The notes under the pieces were generated by a model. It ran no database searches. It saw only the letters and a program-made list of their open reading frames with translations, and was not told the DNA's origin. A program made the translations under genes and the position numbers. From Conus ventricosus (taxonomy: Eukaryota > Mollusca > Gastropoda > Neogastropoda > Conidae), in the NCBI GenBank assembly GCA_018398815.1, contig CM031600.1, positions 51,921,048 through 51,985,047 of the forward strand: 64,000 bases of DNA, written 5' to 3'. Shown here one piece after another: positions 57,384-64,000 of the stretch (position 1 is the stretch's first letter; every line of letters starts with the position of its first letter).

Positions 57384-57500
57384 ACTCTCTCTCTCTCTCT
57401 CTCTCTTTCTTTCTCTCCCCCCTCCTTCTCTCTCTCTCTCCCTCCCTCCCTCTCTCCTCTCTCTCCCCCTCTCTCTCCCCCCCCTCTCTCTCTCTCTCTC
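57384..57500. repeat. (TC)n microsatellite
   Basis: Pyrimidine run of CT with CCCC interruptions, directly after the end of the LINE ORF2, within its 3' UTR. Confidence 0.95.
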
Positions 57501-58222
57501 GTATCTGTGCACTGTTTTGTTTCTCAGTGTTGGTACCTCATCTCCCTACTACGGTCAGCACTCAGAGTGTTAATTGTTTAAGCAATATTTAATGTTTATC
57601 AAGAAAATGAACATTGATGACAAAAACGTTGCATGATTAACTAAATGTGTGTGTGTGGTTTTTTTTGTTTTTGTTTTTTTTAAATGAGCTTATATATGTA
57701 TTGGAAAAATTTTTGAGATGGAATGAGAGTTAATTCGCACGAAAAAGGAGAGAGAAAAAAATTGTTACGTTGTCATGAGGCAACCCGGTAATGGAGACGC
57801 TGCGCTGCTGCCCGAACGCTCTCGAAGCGCCTGGTGCCTGTGCCGATCCAACACGCGCATGACACCAGGCAGTAAGCCTATGGCTGATTTGAGGGAAAAG
57901 AACATAAAGCAGTGTTTGCATTTTTTTCTTCTTACATTGTAAGAATTTGATTATGACAAGAGGAAACCTCTGATTTCACCCCTCATAGTCAGGTAGGCTA
58001 CAAAGAGGAACTGAATAGATATTAGGCTTTATATTATGATTTATATTTGGGCTATGCATGGATATGCCTACTATGAATGTGTGAACATCTCCGCGCACTG
58101 TCTCTCTTTCTGGCGCACATGTAAGCTCTCTTATTAACTGAATAAAATGTGGGAAGGAAAAAAAAAAAAAAAACACAATAACTGAAGAATAAAGATGATT
58201 TAAACCACTAAAAAAAAAAAAA
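57501..58222 (+). other. 3' UTR and poly-A tail of the plus-strand LINE
   Basis: No coding homology. Contains an internal A run (58159-58173), AATAAA at 58188-58193 and a terminal poly-A at 58210-58222, followed directly by the TSD. Confidence 0.75.
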
Positions 58223-59448
58223 AGTTAATCAAGTGCCGAAGAGTTTGTTATGTCCTGCAATTCCCATTTCTTTTGCCAGAGGTTTTTGACGCACGCCTGA
58301 GCTTTGGGCTTCAGACTGATTTGAGGATAGACAATCTGCTCTAATCTTTTCTTTGTGGCATTTTTGGCAAGTTTATCACCACCTCATTGCCTTGAATGCC
58401 CACATGACCGTTGCCAAGCAAAAGCTATTTTATATCCATAAGATTTCAGAGAGGTGTACAGTTCAAACAATTTCATCATAAAACTACTTTTTCAAGTTTT
58501 AGTTGTATTCCTTCTCCTACTTTCTGAGTCCAAGTCCCTGTCAATATCCGAGTCCTGTGCCATTTTGAAGTTACTTGCGCTTTTCAGATTTTTTAATGGA
58601 GAATTTTTGTGAATAAGCCATTTTTGTTCTGTTTTTATTTCATCCTGTCTTCCCTGAAGTTGGAGCATGGCTGCCTTAATGGCGGGATAAAAAAAAAACG
58701 GTCATACACACAAAACTCCACTCTCTTTGTTGGGTAGGTGGGATTAATCCTTGCCTGTCTATACACAGAATGTCCGCAGGAGTATCAGCCTGCATACACA
58801 GAAAAGATTTCATCCCTCCTCACCCACCCTTCATGGAGTCCAACTAAGGAGCCATGGCCAAGAAATCATAGTCTTCAACTTTTCCAGGCTTCCCGAGAGG
58901 GACATGACAAACACAAGCCCACCAACCCCAACCCCCCTGATCATACCCAACTCCTGGGGACAGAGAGCTGAGCACTGCAGGGGGTACCTTGGCCAGCCAG
59001 AAACTGCCTGCCTTAACAAACGCCATGCAGGGGTAGCCGATCAATACACCTGGGCCAGTGTGTACCTCCTGTCTAGAAGAGGTCCGAGCCAAAGAGATGT
59101 GTTGATAGCACCTGCCCTCTTAATCACCAGGATCTCATTCCCTTCCATCACAGGCTGGCACCGCATGGTAAACATGGCAGATCTTAGGAGGGCCACAGAG
59201 AAAAGAATATGGAAAAGAAGACTTGAAAGGAAAGAAGACAGAAAAGATCCATTCAAAAAGGCTAAAGATAGAACAGGAAAAAGGTGGGTTACTATTTGTC
59301 AGGGCCCTCACCTTTAATCTTTCTGACACAGGAGACCCTAGCAGGGGCACCAACTCCAATCATGTTGTGTTTAGGCTGATCAGCATCTTTGCCATACAAA
59401 CCTAAGAGTATTTACAAAAACTAGCCTTCCATTTAAGTTAGAGCCTAA

Positions 59449-59970
59449 AGCTGCTGACACACGAGCCTTTTCGTCCGTACAGTTGAGACGAAACGTTTGA
59501 ACCTGTGCGGTCCGACCAGTCAGTGTCGAACGGACGGAGTGCTTCACGATAGTTTTAAAACCTCCGAGTTTGATCCCAAATGCCGCTTCAAAGGACTGTA
59601 CAATTGAATACGAAGCCTTTTCTCGAATATTTAGATTCTTATATTTTTTTGAGTTGACATTCCAAAGCACATCATGGCCTTGGTACAATTCAATCAAATG
59701 TTTGGTCTCCGAATCGGACAGTCTGACCGCCTAGCTGGACGGCGCCATTTTTCCTCTGTCATGGGTGTTGGCTCAATGCTGAGCGTTGACTGGTTGGAGG
59801 ATGCTAACTGTCCGTTTCGAATAGATCACGGTGTATCTCGAACGGTGGGGTTTAACTAGATGCCGAAGTCTGTTTGAATGTACGTTTACTATGACAGACA
59901 CTACGTTTGGGATCGGGTTCGACCGGTACTTCTGAAGCGTACAGGTGGGGAGGCTCGTGTGTCAGCCGCT
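59449..59970. mobile_element. Harbinger-type MITE (522 bp) with TAA TSD
   Basis: Flanked by TAA (59446-59448 and 59971-59973). Inverted termini: AGCTGCTGACACACGAGCC at the left, AGCGGCTGACACACGAGCC from the right end (18/19). The same I-like 5' UTR position in copy 2 (about 42379) reads AGCCTAAGGG without an insert, that is an empty site. A 3-bp TAA/TTA TSD is typical of PIF/Harbinger. No coding capacity. Confidence 0.85.
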
Positions 59971-60029
59971 TAAGGGATCACTGGACCGCTCAAGCCCTCT
60001 GACAACGGCAAGGTTGCAACCCTCAGGGG

Positions 60030-60278
60030 CCAACTTCTAGAAACATTTACTTTAAAAAGTGCCTATCATTCAGGCACTCCATCAGACTTTTCCAAACGCA
60101 CCTGTCATTTGTCCACACTACCAGCAATTTCCCACCAGCTTCTCCTCGCTGATAAGTCATAACCAAGACTCTCTTATTTCAAAATCAAATGCATACTAAC
60201 AACTAACAACATCCAACATCTCAGCTTCCTCTCTATCCTCAGGCTGCGTATCTGATCCTCTGAAGATTATTTTCTCAC
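60030..60278. other. Distal end of the 33.5-kb intron
   Basis: Between the outer LINE and the donor of exon b; nothing recognised. Confidence 0.5.
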
Positions 60279-60461
60279 CTTCCTTTTCAGATGAGGAAGC
60301 AGTCTGCACATTCCTGGAGGTGGCACCATCACCAGGAACCATATCACCATTGGTGTTTACAGCATCATGAGACACTGCATCAAATTCTGACGAGAGCTGC
60401 AGTGGCGCTAAGACAAAATCATTGTCTTCAAATACCAGTTTTGCACTCTGATTCTGCACCC
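60279..60461 (-). CDS. DLGAP5: DLGAP5-like exon b (region before the GKAP-homology domain)
   Basis: Exon of 183 nt between acceptor tttttttgcag and strong donor AAG|gtgaga, coding about 60 residues. The start, SAKLVFEDNDFVLAPLQ, resembles the phenylalanine-rich F-x-F-x-PL motif that precedes the GKAP-homology region in HURP proteins; the rest is acidic, Ser/Thr-rich linker. It ends after one base of a glycine codon, and the next recognisable exon, 33.5 kb away, begins with the two bases (GG) needed to finish it. Direct joining is therefore possible, though extra symmetric exons inside the large intron cannot be excluded. Confidence 0.75.
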
Positions 60462-60929
60462 CTGCAAAAAAATATCAGAAAAAGGACAATAAGTACCACA
60501 GCATGGGGACTGACAGAAAGGGGGAACTGGAAGAAAAGAAAAATTACAGACAAATATTAAATATTTATGGCTCAGCCAACAATGGAGGCCACATCAACTG
60601 ACAAGGCTGGAAACAAGCTTAAAACTATATAGAAACTAAATCATCTTCCTTATCCATGAGGAGTCACAGGTGCACAACAATGAACAATTCACCAGGTTCC
60701 TCCAGTTCTGTCAGTAATGTGACAAAGATTGGGTCTTTGCCATTTTTTTTCTTGTCCATTCTTTACTGTTGACATATAATGACAATCAATCTTTTTTCTA
60801 TCATTTTATGTACTGTTGACACTAATGACAGTCCATCATTTTAACCGTCTTCCTCCTTTGACCGTTTCCTGGAGAATTGTTTTAGCAAAGCATTAAGATC
60901 TTGTTACATAGTCATACCATCATAGTCCC

Positions 60930-62760
60930 TTTTTTTTGTTTTGAACTGATGTCAATAGATCTCCATATAATGTGCTGCTGAATGGTTTGACACACTTATT
61001 CATTGTTAATATTGATATCAATATAATCATCTGATGTTCAGTATTTTGTGATAACACCTCGTTTCACAGGCTTGGGTTCTTCATTTAACAACTAGTACTA
61101 CTATGAGGGTCCAGTCTTGCATGCATACAGAACCTGATATTGTGTTTCACAGAAATGTTATTGTCTTCCCCAAATGGCTTTTTGTCTAGGACAATGTTGA
61201 TTCTCTTTTTGCTGCCCTTGAAAGGATCAATTTTTTATCTGGATCTCCCATTGCTAATGATGAATCCCAGGTAAGTGAACTGCTGAACAATCGGGCTCTT
61301 CTATGGACATTTATTTTATCAACAGTGATGGTGTTATTCAGGCTGGCCATCATTCTGGTCATCTCAGCCCCGATTTCAGGACTATTTTCATGTTCACCCA
61401 GTTTTCAAAACAGCTTGGCAAGTTCTTGCTCACTGCCTACTAGGCCATTGATAGTGATATTTATTTCACACAAAATACACATGAAATCCTCTGGAATTCA
61501 GGTCAGTGCATCACCAAAACGTACTAAAATAAACATGATGCCACGATTTTCTCATGTACACATTACAACTTCGAGCTGAGTGTCATGTAAAAGCACTTAC
61601 ATCCGATCTGCCATGATCAAAGTCAAAATAAACATAGCTTTCCTCAACATTTTTTAACATTCTGAATTGAACAATTTTTACTTAATTCTTCTGTACTGAA
61701 AACCAACAAGAGCCTTTAGAAATGGAGTCTATGACTGGACCACAAGATCACATGAGTCTGCCACACACAGAAAAGCATGGCATTCATCTTTTCAGAATCA
61801 AAATCTAGTTCAGCTGGGGCTTACAGGTGATAATCCAACGAATGGAACAAAAATCAAGCAATCTAGATGCAACATGACTGGCTCAGACAATTAAAGTGGC
61901 TCCATTGTGGATGTACAGATGTTTTGCGCATAGTGCAAGAGTAACCAACCTGCACAGTTTTGTCAAAGGTTCCACAAACTTTCATCACTTGCCTCATGTT
62001 TTTCACCAGGCTTCCGATGATCATTGCATGGCGACTGGACTATGGCATGCGATAAAGTATTTCAACATTGCAGTAAAGGTATTTACTTGCAGCTGTAATC
62101 TATTCTGAGTAATTTTGAGCATTTCTTTGTGGAATGGCTGATCAAACTGATAATGTGATAGTTCTAGCAGTGTTGGTTCCTTTTCAAGGAAGAGCGATGA
62201 TTAAGGATTGAGTTCATGGTGTGGGCCACCACCCAGTGTGTCAGACTTTGTTGTAGTTGGTCGCTGCCCTACCCCTCTGTTTCATGAGTTTAGCAGGGGT
62301 GTTGTTTATGTCTGCACTGTGCAGCCTTCCCACATTTTAGTGATTTCACTGCAGCTTCGACTTCGCGCAGTGGAGTATTAGAAAGTTACCCTCATTTGGT
62401 GAATCATGTTCTGTTAACACAGTTGGATATCCTTTGTTCTGTTTGGTGGTGAGCTCAGAGCAATATTCAGTCCACTTTTTTTTATCATATCTTCCTATGT
62501 TGCCGTCTTTGTTCTGAATAATGCTCACATAGCTTTTGTTCGGTCAAGTCTTTAACAATCTTGAATGAAAGCTTTCTTTATGTCATTGTTGCCTTGGTTT
62601 TGCTCAATGTCCTAACATTGTTGTTTAATCCAGTTTTCATTTGAATTCTTTATCTACTGACCAATTCTCTTGCTAACAGCACTGGATTTCTTACCCTCAG
62701 TCTTCTTGAGCAGTTTTAAGATTTTTCTTGTGTCAATCATCTCCAAAATATTGCTTGTGA
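60930..62760 (-). mobile_element. Degenerate RTE-type LINE
   Basis: Minus-strand fragments of RTE-like ORF2: IQNKDGNIGRYDKKKWTEYC then SELTTKQNKGYPTVL (62346-62528) and QFTYLGFIISNGRSR (about 61250-61300), both typical of the RTE group (KWTEY-x-SELY; KYLGS-IS-DG). Broken by stops throughout; ends not defined. Confidence 0.6.
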
Positions 62761-63584
<824 letters not shown>

Positions 63585-63655
63585 CTGGTGAAATTCTTGT
63601 CTTTGGCGTACGACGATTCATTTCAATCATTGGACTGGTAGCAATAATCTTTACT
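63585..63655 (-). CDS. DLGAP5: DLGAP5-like exon a (N-terminal half, first exon visible)
   Basis: Minus-strand exon of 71 nt after acceptor ctgtgttttatccag and before donor gtcagg. Only one frame is open: it needs two bases from an upstream exon, reads about 23 residues (VKIIATSPMIEMNRRTPK...) and leaves one G, which joins the GG at the start of the 60.4-kb exon to give glycine. The basic NRRTPKTR stretch fits the Lys/Arg-rich N-terminal half of HURP. Homology alone would not identify so short an exon; phase and position carry the call. Confidence 0.55.
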
Positions 63656-64000
63656 CTGGATAAAACACAGTTTAACAGTTTGAGTTACCAAAGAAAAATA
63701 TCAAAATATGACAATCAACTGCAGGAATAAAATATGAATATATAGTAAATAAAGAAAACAGAAATTTTCTAAACTGCACAAGCACTACAATTAAAGAGAA
63801 ATATACACATACGTGACATAGAAACAAACAGTAATTTCAAGCAGTCAACAATACCCAATACCTTCCAACACAGGAAAAACAGACATAAAATGTATAAAAA
63901 CAGAACAGATATAAACATGAGCAAAAACATGACAAACAATGCAAAACTGTCTTATCTGTATGGCTTGTTGCTAGGCTTATATCTGATTTTCTATATGTTT
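63656..64000. other. Intron upstream of exon a
   Basis: AT-rich; no further exon recognised before the window end. Confidence 0.5.

Larger units (their letters stand above)
46207..58222 (+). mobile_element. Plus-strand L1/Tx1-like LINE with two hAT insertions
   Basis: Exact direct repeat gttaatcaagtgccga (46191-46206 and 58224-58239; two further A are ambiguous with the tail). AATAAA at 58188-58193 is followed by poly-A at 58210-58222. It contains ORF1 (46713-47947), EN (49370-50110), RT (50785-51141 and 53117-53645) and a C-terminal part (55890-57373). Removing the two hATs leaves about 7.8 kb. The insertion point is about 14 bp from the 5' end of the minus-strand LINE, so the two stand head to head. 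Confidence 0.87.
32250..58237 (-). mobile_element. Minus-strand L1/Tx1-like LINE with nested insertions
   Basis: Two-ORF non-LTR element. The 13-bp direct repeat gaagagtttgtta flanks it (32237-32249 and 58238-58250), and it lies inside I-like copy 1. The 3' end is a poly-A tract (poly-T on the plus strand, 32250-32273). The own 5' end is GGCACTTGATTAAC (58237 downward). Interrupted by hAT 35019-36212, I-like LINE 36461-42437 and the plus-strand LINE 46207-58222. Without them about 6.7 kb remain, covering ORF1, EN, RT and a C-terminal zinc knuckle. Many stops and frameshifts. Confidence 0.82.
31675..60029 (-). mobile_element. I-like LINE copy 1, internally deleted and split by a 26-kb nest
   Basis: Minus-strand element in two parts. 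The 3' part (about 31745-32249) matches 36480-36975 of copy 2. The 5' part (58238-60029) matches RNase H (58240-58480, like 36975-37200), then jumps directly to the start of the gag-like ORF and the 5' UTR (58540-60029, like 41470-42437). EN, RT and most of gag are thus missing. Candidate TSD: ccaatttct (31665-31673) and ccaacttct (60030-60038). The 3' tail is a (TC)n run on the minus strand. Confidence 0.7.

Overview
This is a eukaryotic, AT-rich, intron- and transposon-dominated window. The mix of tRNA-derived SINEs, L1/Tx1-like, I-like, CR1/L2-like and RTE-like LINEs, many BED-finger hAT elements and long GA/GT/poly-C simple repeats suggests a marine invertebrate, most likely a mollusc. That taxonomic call is inference from repeat style only.

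The only convincing host gene is on the minus strand and covers almost the whole window. It is a homologue of the mitotic microtubule-binding protein HURP/DLGAP5. Twelve exons or probable exons can be placed at 63.6, 60.4, 26.7, 23.1, 22.2, 21.3, 18.5, 16.4, 11.1, 9.1, 7.7 and 7.5 kb, with a further candidate at 6.6 kb. Splice phases agree from exon to exon. The GKAP-homology core is at 26.7-22.2 kb, the DAGFF-x-V-x-SPV motif at 21.3 kb, and a C-terminal LERR...H.R..SF segment at 11.1/9.1 kb. The first exons lie beyond position 64000. The exon at 16.2-16.6 kb carries a one-base homopolymer frameshift. The true stop codon is not settled.

The 33.5-kb intron between 60.3 and 26.8 kb is a stack of insertions that target-site duplications (TSDs) allow to be ordered. 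A CR1/L2-like LINE lies at 28.3-31.4 kb. Next to it an I-like LINE with an internal deletion (about 31675-60029) was split by a minus-strand L1/Tx1-like LINE (32250-58237; 13-bp TSD). That LINE was hit by a 6-bp-TSD hAT (35019-36212), by a near-complete second I-like LINE (36461-42437; 12-bp TSD) and, about 14 bp from its own 5' end, by a plus-strand L1/Tx1-like LINE (46207-58222; TSD of at least 16 bp). The plus-strand LINE in turn carries two hAT insertions (51142-53116 and 53646-55889). A Harbinger-type MITE (59449-59970) sits in the outermost I-like copy. Every element is decayed by stops and frameshifts.

The other introns hold smaller elements: a TTAA-flanked Kolobok-type snapback with a THAP finger fragment inside a small hAT (13855-15671), a hAT that landed 42 nt upstream of a splice acceptor (18652-20154), a MITE with an 8-bp TSD (9486-9980), a dispersed repeat family (10.1, 17.0, 20.4 kb), an array of 146-bp repeats with a perfect palindrome (24546-25551), and an RTE-like relict (60.9-62.7 kb). 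The lowest 6 kb contain SINEs and a hAT relict. No rRNA, functional tRNA, CRISPR or prokaryotic feature was seen, and I find no evidence of a new enzymatic or defence system. The unusual content is the transposon archaeology and its contacts with the DLGAP5-like gene.
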